64,000 nt of DNA from contig JAEZKA010000035.1 of the NCBI GenBank assembly GCA_023436225.1, forward strand, positions 124,001 to 188,000. Reading direction: 5' to 3'. Below the pieces are notes generated by a model, which saw only the letters and a list, made by a program, of their open reading frames with translations, was not told the DNA's origin and did not search any database. The translations under genes were made by a program, and so were the position numbers. Shown here piece by piece: positions 46,625-55,896 of this stretch; position 1 is the first letter of the stretch, and each line of letters starts with the position of its first letter. Origin of the DNA: Bacillota bacterium. Its GTDB lineage: Bacteria > Bacillota > Clostridia > Lachnospirales > Lachnospiraceae.

Positions 46625-47557
46625 CTATATCAATGATGTTTCCGAATACTTACGGGCAAAATGATTCACCAGTAACAACATAACTAAACTGACTACCGAT
46701 TCAAATAAACCGATTGCAGTAGAATAACTAAAATTAGGAACACCACTCGCACCAAAGGCTTGTTTATAAACATATGTTGATATTACTTCTGATCCTGTTC
46801 TGTTTAATGTATTCTGTAAGAGATATATTTTTTCATATCCAATGGTTAAAATTCGACCTGCATTCATAATCAAAATGATAATAATTGTTGGTACTATAGA
46901 TGGAAAATCAATATATTTAATTCTTTGAAACATCGTTGCACCATCTACAATGGCTGATTCATGTAACTCTGGGCTAACACTACTTAAAGCAGCAACATAC
47001 ACAATAGAACTATATCCCATACCCTGCCAGATTTCTGATAGAACATAAATCCACGGAAATGCACTTGCACTACCCATAAACATTTGCGCTTCTCCACCTA
47101 AGGCCACAATAATCGTGTTAATAATACCAGATGTCGGAGATAAAAATAGCCTTAACATACCTGCAATGATTACAGCTGATATAAAATGCGGAGCATAGAT
47201 CACCGTTTGTACAACTTTTTTAAATTTTAGATTTTTCGTCTGGTTAATCATTAAGGCTAAAATGATTGGTATTGGAAATCCTAAAATAAGATTTAGAAAA
47301 CTTATTTTTAATGTGTTCCCTATTACCATCAGGCAATCTGTAGTATTGAAAAATCGAATAAAATGCTTCAACCCTACCCAGGTGCTATCAAAAAAACCAA
47401 GTATTGGATTATAGTCTCTAAAGGCAATCTGTATCCCTACCATTGGTACATACCGAAAGATTATAAAATACAACACTGCAGGAATCATGAAAATAAATAA
47501 TTGCCAGTGCCTTTTTACCTGCAACATGGTTTTTTTAATTTTTTCAGTCATAGTCAT
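46625..47557 (-). CDS. ABC permease, LplB/YteP type
   Basis: 310 residues, six helices, FRYVPMVGIQIAFRDYNPILG near the N-terminus is characteristic of LplB/YteP; EAA loop ELHESAIVDGATMFQRIKYIDFPS. First gene of this importer operon; AGGAGG lies upstream of ATG 47557. B. subtilis relatives handle complex pectin-derived oligosaccharides and lack their own ATPase, using MsmX. Confidence 0.93.
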   Translation of the reverse strand: MTMTEKIKKTMLQVKRHWQLFIFMIPAVLYFIIFRYVPMVGIQIAFRDYNPILGFFDSTWVGLKHFIRFFNTTDCLMVIGNTLKISFLNLILGFPIPIILALMINQTKNLKFKKVVQTVIYAPHFISAVIIAGMLRLFLSPTSGIINTIIVALGGEAQMFMGSASAFPWIYVLSEIWQGMGYSSIVYVAALSSVSPELHESAIVDGATMFQRIKYIDFPSIVPTIIIILIMNAGRILTIGYEKIYLLQNTLNRTGSEVISTYVYKQAFGASGVPNFSYSTAIGLFESVVSLVMLLLVNHFARKYSETSLI

Positions 47558-48024
47558 AAAGTAATCAAATCCTCCTAATTAAATTTAAATTATAATTATT
47601 TATATATTATGTATCTCTGATAAGATAATAGCACTTTATCGTCATTTGTGCAATCATTATTTATTGGAGACTGTCTATTTTATGTGCATAATGTCTATTA
47701 TTATTATTTTTTATATCCCTCCATTGCGTTTTTATGGTTGTATTTGTTCTCTAATATTAATTATATATTATAATTCATTTATCATCTAGTAAATAACATT
47801 TCTAATTTTAATATTGACTTTCATATAATTTCACTCGATTTATCTCATGATTTGCTTACATATAATAATCAATGCTACATGATAACCAAACACTAAGAAA
47901 ACTCCTTATCTAAATTGTACGTATATATCCCGGAGAAACATTTCAAAATGCTCCGTTATTATAAACAAAAAAGCTTGCATCTTTTCGGACGCAAGCCAAA
48001 TTATCAAAAATTAATCTTACTAAA
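47558..48024. other. promoter region of the LplBC-type importer, ending in a terminator
   Basis: About 465 bases of very AT-rich DNA (47580-47900 has long A/T runs) with no credible gene. It should hold the importer promoter. The left-reading terminator at 47973-47996 belongs to the gene remnant to the right. Confidence 0.5.
47973..47996 (-). terminator. terminator hairpin, copy 2 of a repeated element
   Basis: GCTTGC (47973-47978) pairs with GCAAGC (47991-47996) and is followed on the minus strand by TTTTTTG. Flanks match copy 1 at 16695-16740. Here it directly follows the deacetylase remnant, so the element probably began as the terminator of that gene. Confidence 0.65.
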
Positions 48025-48195
48025 TTATTTCTCAATCTGTCTACCAGTCTAATCCACCTTATAATCCCCTGTATAGATCAGCTGTGATACCGGTACGAAA
48101 TCATACCCCTTCTCCTGAAGACGAATAATAATCTTCTCCAAAGCGTCTGCGGTATATTTCGTACCGACATGAAACAGAAGAAGGGAACCGCATCT
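48025..48195 (-). pseudogene. polysaccharide deacetylase 3' remnant B
   Basis: An open stretch of about 56 codons reads SLLLFHVGTKYTADALEKII then QEKGYDFVPVSQLIYTGDYK, the C-terminal end of a polysaccharide deacetylase (NodB-type). It has an in-frame TAG (48049-48051) before the conserved tail TGRQIEK, and a stop closes it upstream, so catalytic parts are gone. It lies just past the GH9 stop. About 70 bases match remnant C nearly base for base. Confidence 0.75.
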
Positions 48196-48233
48196 TCAAA
48201 TACTTCTTTATTTAAAATCAGTATTGAAAGATG

Positions 48234-50534
48234 TTACTCTGCCTTCAAACCAGCCAGCAGATAGATCAGCGGTGAATTCCAGTACACCGTTACCTCGTTA
48301 CAGGAATAGCTCTGTACGTTATCCACATAGCATTTAGCAGCAGGCTTTTTGGCAAGAACGTTCTGCGCATATGGATCCTCCAGATTCGAATTAGCCCCTC
48401 CAACCAGCATTCCTGCCATGGTAGATCCAAGAGCCTGGGAAGGCCTATGATGAGTATTCTGTGGCGTCAGAGTACCATACCCGGTTACAAAACAGTAAGA
48501 AGTAGAGTTAGCTCCCAACAGGTAATCGATCTGTTTTTTAGCCAAATGATTATAGTCAACATCCTTATTATAAAGCCTCTTTGCCATCAACAGAACCATT
48601 CCGTTATTAGCCAGTGTCATATTGCTTCCCCAAGGATACACATCACCCATTGAAGAGAAATAACCATCCGATTCGATTTTTTTCTCTATCGAAGTAAGGT
48701 GGGCACTGAATTTATCTAAAAGCTTCTTTTTCAGATCAGCATTCTGCTTCTCAGCAGTTAAATAGGCATAACAGCCATACAGATCCACCGCTTGCCAACC
48801 CATACCATTCTCCAGGGAAGAAAGATCGATGGTAGTCAATTTTTTATCATAGAAGGAACTGCTTGTAGTCTTATAAAGCTCGCTTAATGCCCAGAAATAC
48901 TCATCGGTATCCACTGTATCAGGATATTCCCCTGTCGTTACATCGCTCGGATTGCGATAACCGTCCTTCCCATCGTTGCCTTCCAGATAGTTAAGTGCAG
49001 CCTTTGCCGAAGCAAGACATTCATTCGCAAAAGCAGCATCAAAGGGTTTATATATTCTGGCAGCCATCGCCATAACTGCTGCGAAGTCACCTGTTGCACA
49101 ATTGGAGATTGGCATAATATACAAGTCATCTGTTACCGTCTCTGGCATTACCATACCTTCAAAGTTCAATCCGGTGACCTTATGATACACTCCGCCAGAT
49201 TTCTTATCCTGCATCTTTAACATCCATTCCAGTTCATATCTGGCTTCATCCAGTATATCCGGTATGCCATTGCCACTGTCGGGAATACCAGCCTCGTCAC
49301 TGAATACATGGCTATAATCTTCATAAGCAAGCAGTATATCCGCTACCGCTTTTGCTCCCGAGACAACATAACGCCCATAATCTCCAGCATCATGCCAGCC
49401 GCCTATCACATCCATTTTCTCTGACGTACCGTAAATGGTTGCCTTCTGTGTATGGCAGGCAGCATGTGCTAAGCCCTCTGCATGTTCCGGCTTCAGTTCG
49501 CTTCCACAGCGTTGCAGATATAGCATTTTTACAGTATCAGCGAATATATCATCATATACATCATCGGCAATCACGAACTCATAGGATTCACCGCTATTTG
49601 CCGCTACCACCTTATAAGTACCCGGTTCCTTCACACTGGAAAAATCACCATAGGCCACAGTCTCTCCGGCCGTTGCGGTTTGTACTGAGCCAAGCACATC
49701 ACTGGTATATACTATCTTCCCCGTCTCCACGTTTACCACTTCAAACTTGGTATCAAGGCTACTGTCACGGAAAATGGCTGACTTGAAATCCCCAGTGCGG
49801 TATCCTACCTGATTGATATTAATGGAAGGTCCGATATCTCCATTCGTAGAAGCTTCTGCTTTCGAAGCATCCTTCAGAAACAGTTCAACATTGTCAATGG
49901 TCACAGTATGAGCAGCAAGCTCCCCGTCCGCCTCCTGGAACCCTAAGTTAAAGCAGAATCTTGGTGCTGGATCAGATGCCTCTTCCATGGTAAAGGTATA
50001 ATTATAATGTTTCATATCCTTTGAAATCGCTACATGCTCCTCTGAAACATAAGGATGATAATCCCCTCCGTTGAGCTGGATACGCCACTCCATAGTTCTG
50101 TCTACCGTAGAGCTGATGTCAAAGGAAATCTCATACACTGCCTTCTGAAGCAATTCAAAGCCATCACAGTATACCTGAACTGCATGACCGACACGACCGG
50201 TTTTCTCAATCATCACTTCCAGCTGTCTGTCTACATTCACAGCAATCGTGCCAGCTCCACCGGATTCTGTGTAGGTTCCCCACTTCGAATCCTGCTGATT
50301 AAAATAACCTCCCGGAATCAGATTCCCATTCGTTTCCTCAGAAATCGATTCTTCTTTGGCAACCGGAGCTGTTGTTGGACCATCTGTCGGAGTTTCCACA
50401 GACTTATCTTCATCTGCTAGTTTTGTTTTTTGCTCCTCTGTCGCTTCTTGCATTGTATCCGTATTCCCCTCACTACAGCCGGTAATAGATAAAATAATGC
50501 CGCCTGCCAATAATAACGCCAATAACCTTCTCAT
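48234..50534 (-). CDS. GH9 cellulase lipoprotein with N-terminal CBM-like and Ig-like domains
   Basis: 766 residues. Lipobox SITGCSEG anchors it on the cell surface, followed by a Thr/Pro/Ala linker. Residues ~70-220 resemble a CBM4/9-type jelly roll (GNLIPGGYFNQQDSKWGTYT). Residues ~235-320 are the Ig-like CelD_N domain (ININQVGYRTGDFKSAIF). The GH9 (alpha/alpha)6 catalytic domain carries D382 and D385 in GGWHDAGDYGRY and acid/base E747 in SCNEVTVYWNSP, with HHRPSQA also present. Attacks beta-1,4-glucans. Monocistronic by position; ATG 50534 has GGGGAGG upstream. Cell anchoring by lipid rather than dockerin implies a non-cellulosomal strategy. Confidence 0.94.
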   Translation of the reverse strand: MRRLLALLLAGGIILSITGCSEGNTDTMQEATEEQKTKLADEDKSVETPTDGPTTAPVAKEESISEETNGNLIPGGYFNQQDSKWGTYTESGGAGTIAVNVDRQLEVMIEKTGRVGHAVQVYCDGFELLQKAVYEISFDISSTVDRTMEWRIQLNGGDYHPYVSEEHVAISKDMKHYNYTFTMEEASDPAPRFCFNLGFQEADGELAAHTVTIDNVELFLKDASKAEASTNGDIGPSININQVGYRTGDFKSAIFRDSSLDTKFEVVNVETGKIVYTSDVLGSVQTATAGETVAYGDFSSVKEPGTYKVVAANSGESYEFVIADDVYDDIFADTVKMLYLQRCGSELKPEHAEGLAHAACHTQKATIYGTSEKMDVIGGWHDAGDYGRYVVSGAKAVADILLAYEDYSHVFSDEAGIPDSGNGIPDILDEARYELEWMLKMQDKKSGGVYHKVTGLNFEGMVMPETVTDDLYIMPISNCATGDFAAVMAMAARIYKPFDAAFANECLASAKAALNYLEGNDGKDGYRNPSDVTTGEYPDTVDTDEYFWALSELYKTTSSSFYDKKLTTIDLSSLENGMGWQAVDLYGCYAYLTAEKQNADLKKKLLDKFSAHLTSIEKKIESDGYFSSMGDVYPWGSNMTLANNGMVLLMAKRLYNKDVDYNHLAKKQIDYLLGANSTSYCFVTGYGTLTPQNTHHRPSQALGSTMAGMLVGGANSNLEDPYAQNVLAKKPAAKCYVDNVQSYSCNEVTVYWNSPLIYLLAGLKAE

Positions 50535-50742
50535 AAATCATCCTCCCCTTACTATCATCAATAAAATGTAATAAGCAAAGCGTACCGAACACTCTTCACT
50601 CTCATTTTATTATAAGTATTTTGGTATGATTTTCTATTTCCTGTTTGAGCACTATTTATAGCCTATGTTACTTTATACTGATGAGCTTCGAAAGGCAAAA
50701 ACAGGCTAGTTTTTGGCTACCTTGAACTAAAAAGAATGCAAA

Positions 50743-50770
50743 AACTGGGAGCCTTTATTAACCCCCAGTT
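50743..50770 (-). terminator. terminator hairpin upstream of GH9
   Basis: AACTGGG (50743-50749) pairs with CCCAGTT (50764-50770) and TTTTTGC follows on the minus strand. Likely ends the galE operon transcript. Confidence 0.7.
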
Positions 50771-50794
50771 AAAATTGTTATCACTTTCAGTTAG

Positions 50795-50968
50795 TTAATC
50801 AATAATCGCTCTTGCAAAAAATTGAGGCAGATGAAAGTTTGGTACCGTGTTGTCATTGGGTGCATAGCTTGCATAGTGCTCGTTCCCCGAATCTTCACTA
50901 ATCTTATAAAAATTAGATTTCAGCTTCTTCAGTTTTACCCGGCCCAAATTCAGGATGCTAAAATTAAT
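50795..50968 (-). pseudogene. unidentified C-terminal gene fragment
   Basis: An open frame of 57 codons between two stops ends in DNTVPNFHLPQFFARAIID. The composition looks like real protein rather than noise, and there is no start codon with a ribosome site. I do not recognise the family. It lies between galE and GH9 and may be the tail of a gene removed by deletion. Confidence 0.35.
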
Positions 50969-51006
50969 TCATGATAAACCCAGGCATATACACTCTCTGC
51001 CGCACC

Positions 51007-52020
51007 TTATTTATCATAGCCCTCGGGATTATTCTTCTGCCATTTCCAAGCATCCTCACACATTTCTTTCAGCCCTTTTAAGGCAATCCAACCCATATCC
51101 TTTTCCGCTAAGGATGGATCGGCAAAGCAGGTGGCAATATCTCCGGGACGGCGTGGCTTGATTTCATAGGGAATATCTTTTCCACATACTTTAGAGAATT
51201 CTCTCACTAAATCCAGTACACTATATCCCTTTCCCGTTCCCAGATTATAAGTGCAGATTCCCGGCTGTTGCTGTATTCGCTCTATCGCCTTCACATGCCC
51301 CTGAGCTAAGTCCACCACATGAATATAGTCCCGAACTCCGGTGCCATCCGGTGTGTCATAATCATTTCCAAATACCCCAAGCTTCCCAAGCTTGCCAGCT
51401 GCTACCTTGGTAATGTAAGGTGCCAGATTGTTGGGCAACCCCTTGGGATCTTCACCGATTAATCCGCTCTCATGGGCTCCGATGGGATTAAAATAACGCA
51501 GCAGGATGATATTCCACTCGGGATCTGAGATGTAGATATCCCGGAATATCTCTTCCAGCATTAGCTTCGTTCTGCCATATGGGTTCGTCGCTGACAGAGG
51601 AAAATCCTCCTTAATCGGCACGGTTGCCGGGTTACCATATACGGTAGCCGAGGAGCTGAACACTATGTTTTTGACATTGTGCCTGCGCATCTCATCACAT
51701 AACACCAAAGTACCGGTGATATTATTCCAGTAGTATTCCATCGGCTTTGCTACCGATTCTCCAACGGCCTTTAATCCTGCAAAATGAATTACCGAATCAA
51801 TCTTTTCTTTTTCAAATACTCCCCGTAACGCCTTACGATCCAGCAGGTCAACCGGATAGAAGGTAAGCTCCTTGCCCGTAATTTGTTTTACTCTAACCAG
51901 GGATTCCTCCGAAGAATTACTCAAGTTATCTACTACTACTACCTCATAGCCCTGTTCCAGCAGCTCAACGCAGGTATGGCTTCCGATAAAACCGGCCCCG
52001 CCGGTAACCAATATTGACAT
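51007..52020 (-). CDS. galE: UDP-glucose 4-epimerase
   Basis: 337 residues, the usual GalE length. NAD-binding TGGAGFIGSHT at the N-terminus, SSSATVYG with the catalytic Ser/Thr, and NPYGRTK with the catalytic Tyr-Lys pair; the C-terminal RPGDIATCFAD segment is typical. Interconverts UDP-galactose and UDP-glucose, and in relatives UDP-GalNAc/GlcNAc. Third gene after a nucleotidyltransferase and a NahK-like kinase; 18 bases separate it from the latter. AAAGGAG precedes ATG 52020. Confidence 0.96.
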   Translation of the reverse strand: MSILVTGGAGFIGSHTCVELLEQGYEVVVVDNLSNSSEESLVRVKQITGKELTFYPVDLLDRKALRGVFEKEKIDSVIHFAGLKAVGESVAKPMEYYWNNITGTLVLCDEMRRHNVKNIVFSSSATVYGNPATVPIKEDFPLSATNPYGRTKLMLEEIFRDIYISDPEWNIILLRYFNPIGAHESGLIGEDPKGLPNNLAPYITKVAAGKLGKLGVFGNDYDTPDGTGVRDYIHVVDLAQGHVKAIERIQQQPGICTYNLGTGKGYSVLDLVREFSKVCGKDIPYEIKPRRPGDIATCFADPSLAEKDMGWIALKGLKEMCEDAWKWQKNNPEGYDK

Positions 52021-52038
52021 CGCTTTTCTCCTTTCCTA

Positions 52039-53151
52039 TTACAAATGCCTACCAACGATTTCCATCATTGTGTCCCATTTACGTTCCATATCTGCAACCA
52101 GAGCCAGCTGTGTTCTGCAGCGATCCAGATTGTGTCCCTCTCTATGAATTCGGAAATAAGTATCTCCTTGTAAATAATCCGTTAAGAATCTCATTCCGCA
52201 TTCTAAGGTCATCAGCTTGGCTCCCATGGGAAGCATCTGGATTTCTTTACTGGTAAGACTCCCCTCACAGCCTTCTAAATATCCTCTGGTGTATAACTCA
52301 AAGAGCTCCAGGCTTAAACTTACCTTCGTTAAATCCGTCTCATCCTCCAATGCCGTATTCGCTCCAAAGCGAATGGAATCTCCGAAGTCATTAATGGCAA
52401 GTCCCGGCATCACCGTATCCAGATCAATAACGCAAATACCCCTGCCCGTATCCTTATCCATCATGATATTATTTAACTTGGTATCATTATGTGTTACCCT
52501 CAGTGGCAGCTCCCCTTTCTTCAGAAGCTCCATACATACCTTCATATCATTTTCTCTGGCCATCAAAAAGTCTATCTCCGACTTAACATCCTTTACCCTT
52601 CCCATCACATCCTTCGCCACAGCATCCTGAAATGCCTCATATCGAACCGGAGTATTATGAAAATTTGCAATGGTTTCATATAGTGTGGACGCATCAAAAT
52701 CCTCTAACAGCTTTTGAAAACGGCCGAAAGCCACAGCACCCTCATAGAAATCCTCGGGCTTTTGAACCTTCTCATAGCAAATACTATTCTCGATGAATTT
52801 ATATCCTCTCCAATAGGTGCCGATGCTGTCAACAAAGTAGGGCTCCCCCGTCTTCGTATAGACTACATTTAAGGTTTCACGGTCAATATCCCCGCTTCTT
52901 TTCTGTATACATTCCTTTAAGAACTCCGTAACCTTGCAGATATTGCTCATAAGCTGCTCCGGATTCTTAAAAATCTCATGATTCATCCTCTGGAGAATAT
53001 ATCTTTCCTTCTTATCTCCCTGATCAAAATGCACAACAAAGGTATCATTGATATGGCCATTCCCATAACGCTCATGGCTTAAATAGTTCCCTTGAAAATC
53101 TAGTCCTTCAATGGCCTCTGATATTCTGGCACAAAATTCTTCTCTTGTCAT
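52039..53151 (-). CDS. N-acetylhexosamine 1-kinase-like phosphotransferase
   Basis: 370 residues from ATG 53151, chosen because AAGGAGG precedes it; the longer frame from 53172 would translate the site. Aminoglycoside phosphotransferase (APH/choline kinase) fold: RVTHNDTKLNNIM is the catalytic loop and CVIDLDTVMPG the metal-binding DFD-like motif. With GalE and a sugar nucleotidyltransferase next door, it matches NahK of the bifidobacterial lacto-N-biose/galacto-N-biose pathway, which phosphorylates GlcNAc/GalNAc at C1. The pathway's phosphorylase (GH112) is not in the window. Confidence 0.85.
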   Translation of the reverse strand: MTREEFCARISEAIEGLDFQGNYLSHERYGNGHINDTFVVHFDQGDKKERYILQRMNHEIFKNPEQLMSNICKVTEFLKECIQKRSGDIDRETLNVVYTKTGEPYFVDSIGTYWRGYKFIENSICYEKVQKPEDFYEGAVAFGRFQKLLEDFDASTLYETIANFHNTPVRYEAFQDAVAKDVMGRVKDVKSEIDFLMARENDMKVCMELLKKGELPLRVTHNDTKLNNIMMDKDTGRGICVIDLDTVMPGLAINDFGDSIRFGANTALEDETDLTKVSLSLELFELYTRGYLEGCEGSLTSKEIQMLPMGAKLMTLECGMRFLTDYLQGDTYFRIHREGHNLDRCRTQLALVADMERKWDTMMEIVGRHL

Positions 53152-53229
53152 AGTTCCTCCTTGTAAATTCACCTACGGAATTGTTCGTGTACTCCTCATC
53201 GGTTTCTGATTATTCTAAAAGTTCCTGAA

Positions 53230-54153
53230 TTATGCTTGCCACAGGTCAGCAGGATAGTAGCCCTGCTCCTTCAACTGTTGAATTGCATTTACTACCACTT
53301 CTTTATCCGCATGATAGGTTACTCCATACCACTTATCTCTGGAACGCAGAACCTTCACGCTGGCTTTGTCCTCTTCCAGCAGTTCATCCACTACAAAAGG
53401 TAGAAAATACTCCGCTTTAAGAGGATTCTTGACTGCTTCCGTATTCAAGAAGTGTAAGAAGCGCTCTTCCAGCTCTTTGAAAATGCTCTTTGTAAATCCC
53501 CACATATTCATGGACACGATACTGCCCTGTGGAATTGTCACCCATGTCTTGCCCTCATCCTCTGAGTAGGCTGCTGATGAATCTCTCTTCATTATATAGG
53601 TTCTTTCATGAATCGTCTGAAGCATATGTGTATCGGAAACCTCGCAAACCCCTCTGGCAACATGACCGTTTTCTGTTAAGGTGTTTTCTATGGTATAGCC
53701 GACCATCGTATAACGATATTTACTGTCATCCTCCGTTGAAGTTAATGCTTCATAAATCATTCGAAACGCATCCTTGCCATAATAATCATCCGCATTGATG
53801 ACCGCAAAAGGACCATCAATAATTTCCCTGCAGCATAAGATTGCATGACCGGTACCCCAAGGCTTCACTCTTTCCTGAGGAACAGTATACCCCTCCGGCA
53901 GTTGTTCCAACTCCTGGTATACATATTCTACCTCTGCAAACTTCGCAATACGGTTCCCAATTCTATCTTTAAAATCCGCTTCAATCTGCTTTTTAATTAT
54001 AAATACTATTTTCTTAAAGCCTGCTTTTAACGCATCATAAATGGAATAATCAATGATCAGATTTCCCTGTTCATCTACCGGGTCAATCTGCTTCAGACCC
54101 CCATATCTGCTCCCCATACCTGCTGCCATAATCACTAATACCGGTTCCTTCAT
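53230..54153 (-). CDS. sugar-1-phosphate nucleotidyltransferase
   Basis: 307 residues from ATG 54153, with TAGGAGG upstream; a longer frame from 54186 would translate this site. N-terminal nucleotide-binding signature VIMAAGMGSRYGGLKQIDPV, then VINADDYYGKDAF for the metal site. Related to UTP-hexose-1-phosphate uridylyltransferases and the nucleotidyltransferase found with nahK in Lachnospiraceae. Supplies UDP-hexose or UDP-HexNAc for GalE. First gene of the three-gene operon, divergent from the AraC regulator. Confidence 0.85.
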   Translation of the reverse strand: MKEPVLVIMAAGMGSRYGGLKQIDPVDEQGNLIIDYSIYDALKAGFKKIVFIIKKQIEADFKDRIGNRIAKFAEVEYVYQELEQLPEGYTVPQERVKPWGTGHAILCCREIIDGPFAVINADDYYGKDAFRMIYEALTSTEDDSKYRYTMVGYTIENTLTENGHVARGVCEVSDTHMLQTIHERTYIMKRDSSAAYSEDEGKTWVTIPQGSIVSMNMWGFTKSIFKELEERFLHFLNTEAVKNPLKAEYFLPFVVDELLEEDKASVKVLRSRDKWYGVTYHADKEVVVNAIQQLKEQGYYPADLWQA

Positions 54154-54300
54154 ACGAATCCTCCTATTTATCAAGCTATCTGCCATCTGTTCTATTTATT
54201 CTTATCATATAATATTTGTCTTGACGAATCATTGTAATATAGTATAATCATTAGTAATATCGTGCATTTCCAATAATATTGCTAAGATTGAGGTGCTATT

Positions 54301-55179
54301 ATGACACAGAAAATTGAGTTAATTACCGTGTTAAAAGAGCTTCATACTATCTCCGGTTTTCGGATTTCCATCTACAATACCGAGCTTCAGGAGGTATGCT
54401 CTTATCCAAAGGAACTGACCGGCTTCTGTTCCTATGTTCAGGAACGTAAATCTGGAAAGCAATGCTGCAAGGATTGTGATGCAAAGGCTTTCCGCACCGT
54501 AAAAAAAACTGGTGAGGCCTACATATATCGTTGCCATTTCGGGTTATATGAAGCAGTAGCTCCTTTGTACTATTTTGGTGTACTATCCGGCTACCTGATG
54601 ATGGGGCAGGCCTTAGATAATTCCCCGGATAGTCATTCCTATGTAGAACAAGCGGCTAGGGACCACGTCTCTGATTATGAACGGCTCTCCCAAGCCATCT
54701 CCGATATCCCCATAAGCTCCAAGGACAAAATAGCCTCCTGCATCACGATTATGAAAATATGTGCCTCATATATTACCATGATAAATGGCTGGAAGGCGCC
54801 GGATCAGGAGCTACCGGTTCGAATTCAAAAATATATCAATCAGCATTATGCCTCCCCCATTACCATTGACAGCCTCAGTAATGTCTTTCTCTGCAGTAAA
54901 TCCACTCTGTCCTCTGCCTTTAGAAATACCTTCCAGAAGACAATGATTGAATATCTAACAGAGGTTCGCCTAGTTCATGCCAAAGAGCAACTGGATAGCC
55001 CTGCTCTGTCGATCAAAAGCATCTCCATTGCCTGCGGCTTTACTGACCAGAATTATTTTACTAAGGTATTTCAAAAGCATTATCATATGACCCCCAGCGA
55101 CTATCGAAAGCATTCCCAGGAAAACCTATCAACGGATGGCTCTGAGAATACCATAGCACCGATTGACATCACCGTCTGA
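54301..55179 (+). CDS. PocR-domain AraC-family transcriptional regulator
   Basis: 292 residues. Residues ~1-150 are a PocR sensory domain (Cys-rich CKDCDAKAFRTV and CHFGLYEAVAPLYYFGVLSGYLMMGQ), a small-molecule-binding module. The C-terminal ~100 residues carry two AraC helix-turn-helix motifs (SLSNVFLCSKSTLSSAFRNTF and SIACGFTDQNYFTKVFQKHYHMTPSDYR). It is divergent from the nucleotidyltransferase-nahK-galE operon with a 147-base shared promoter region, so it is the likely activator (inference). The cysteines suggest a bound metal or redox sensitivity. Confidence 0.88.
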   Translation: MTQKIELITVLKELHTISGFRISIYNTELQEVCSYPKELTGFCSYVQERKSGKQCCKDCDAKAFRTVKKTGEAYIYRCHFGLYEAVAPLYYFGVLSGYLMMGQALDNSPDSHSYVEQAARDHVSDYERLSQAISDIPISSKDKIASCITIMKICASYITMINGWKAPDQELPVRIQKYINQHYASPITIDSLSNVFLCSKSTLSSAFRNTFQKTMIEYLTEVRLVHAKEQLDSPALSIKSISIACGFTDQNYFTKVFQKHYHMTPSDYRKHSQENLSTDGSENTIAPIDITV

Positions 55180-55198
55180 ATACGTTTTATATAAATAC

Positions 55199-55269
55199 TA
55201 AACACCCAATTTCTCATATCATAAACCCATATCCTGCTTGGATAGAGCTTGTAAGAAATTGGGTGTTTA
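55199..55269 (+). terminator. bidirectional hairpin after the AraC gene
   Basis: Arms 55199-55214 and 55254-55269 are perfect 16-base complements (TAAACACCCAATTTCT). It follows the regulator stop by 20 bases and also faces the minus-strand remnant at 55300. Confidence 0.7.
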
Positions 55270-55299
55270 TTGTATATCTATTATGGTGCTATATCATTA

Positions 55300-55404
55300 T
55301 TATTTCTTTGATGCTAAAAATTCATCATATTGACGTTGTACTTCTGCAATATACTCTTCAATACCCGCCTCTTTTAACTTTTCAAACTCGCACCAATATG
55401 TAAC
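55300..55404 (-). pseudogene. ABC solute-binding protein 3' remnant
   Basis: 34 codons ending at TAA, CEFEKLKEAGIEEYIAEVQR followed by QYDEFLASKK, match the last residues of LipO-type sugar-binding proteins. An in-frame TAA at 55405-55407 precedes it, so only the tail remains. Same frame as the next fragment to the right, but from a different family, showing a fusion of two broken genes. Confidence 0.6.
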
Positions 55405-55407
55405 TTA

Positions 55408-55620
55408 AGGAGTCTCGATCGGGTCCACTCTCCAAAAGGGAAACTCCGGTTCTTTTTTATACTCAATTCGAAACCATGCCGGTATATCTTCCTCATCACT
55501 CAAGGCATAAGGGGAGCAGCGAACCACTGCCGTGCAACCAAGAGACTGTGCGAAGCTCAGTAGCTCATCTAATACGGTCCCGTCAAAAACTCCTCTTTGA
55601 ACCTCAATATCCTTCCATCT
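55408..55620 (-). pseudogene. glycoside-hydrolase-like TIM-barrel fragment
   Basis: About 70 codons on the minus strand include WKDIEVQRGVFDGTVLDELL then FAQSLGCTAVVRCSPYA and PAWF, the early strand-helix units of a (beta/alpha)8 glycosidase (GH35/GH42-like motif pattern). It ends in a stop at 55405. Both ends are cut. Family assignment is tentative. Confidence 0.4.
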
Positions 55621-55896
55621 AACGCATTTTATGCAGCCAGCGACTTAATGGCAATGGCTGCACTAAGCTGCCTTTATAATAATGGCATCTCTGTTCCTGG
55701 TGATGTTGCAGTGATGGGATTATCCAATATTGAAGTATCCAAATACTCCAATCCTCCTCTTAGCACCATTGAAATACCCACAAAAGAGATCGGTATGGTC
55801 GCGGTAAATCTGTTATTAGCCCGTATGGAGGGTGATAATCTTCTACCCCAAAAGGTAATATTACCAACTGCTCTTATCCAAAGAAGTTCAACATAA
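55617..55896 (+). pseudogene. LacI-family regulator 3' remnant
   Basis: The frame AFYAASDLMAMAALSCLYNN then GISVPGDVAVMG and STIEIPTKEIGMVAVNLLLA is the C-terminal third of the effector-binding domain of LacI regulators. The DNA-binding domain and most of the core are missing; the upstream bases belong to other fragments, so it is a truncated pseudogene, perhaps the former regulator of a glycan locus. Confidence 0.75.

Larger units (their letters stand above)
50535..51006. other. spacer with terminator and an unidentified gene remnant
   Basis: About 470 bases. The left part should contain the GH9 promoter. A terminator lies at 50743-50770 and a 57-codon open fragment at 50795-50968. Nothing else recognised. 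Confidence 0.5.

Noticed and set aside
49352..49786. Plus-strand frame of 144 codons, His/Arg-rich
   Set aside because: Antisense to the GH9 gene with composition typical of a shadow frame.
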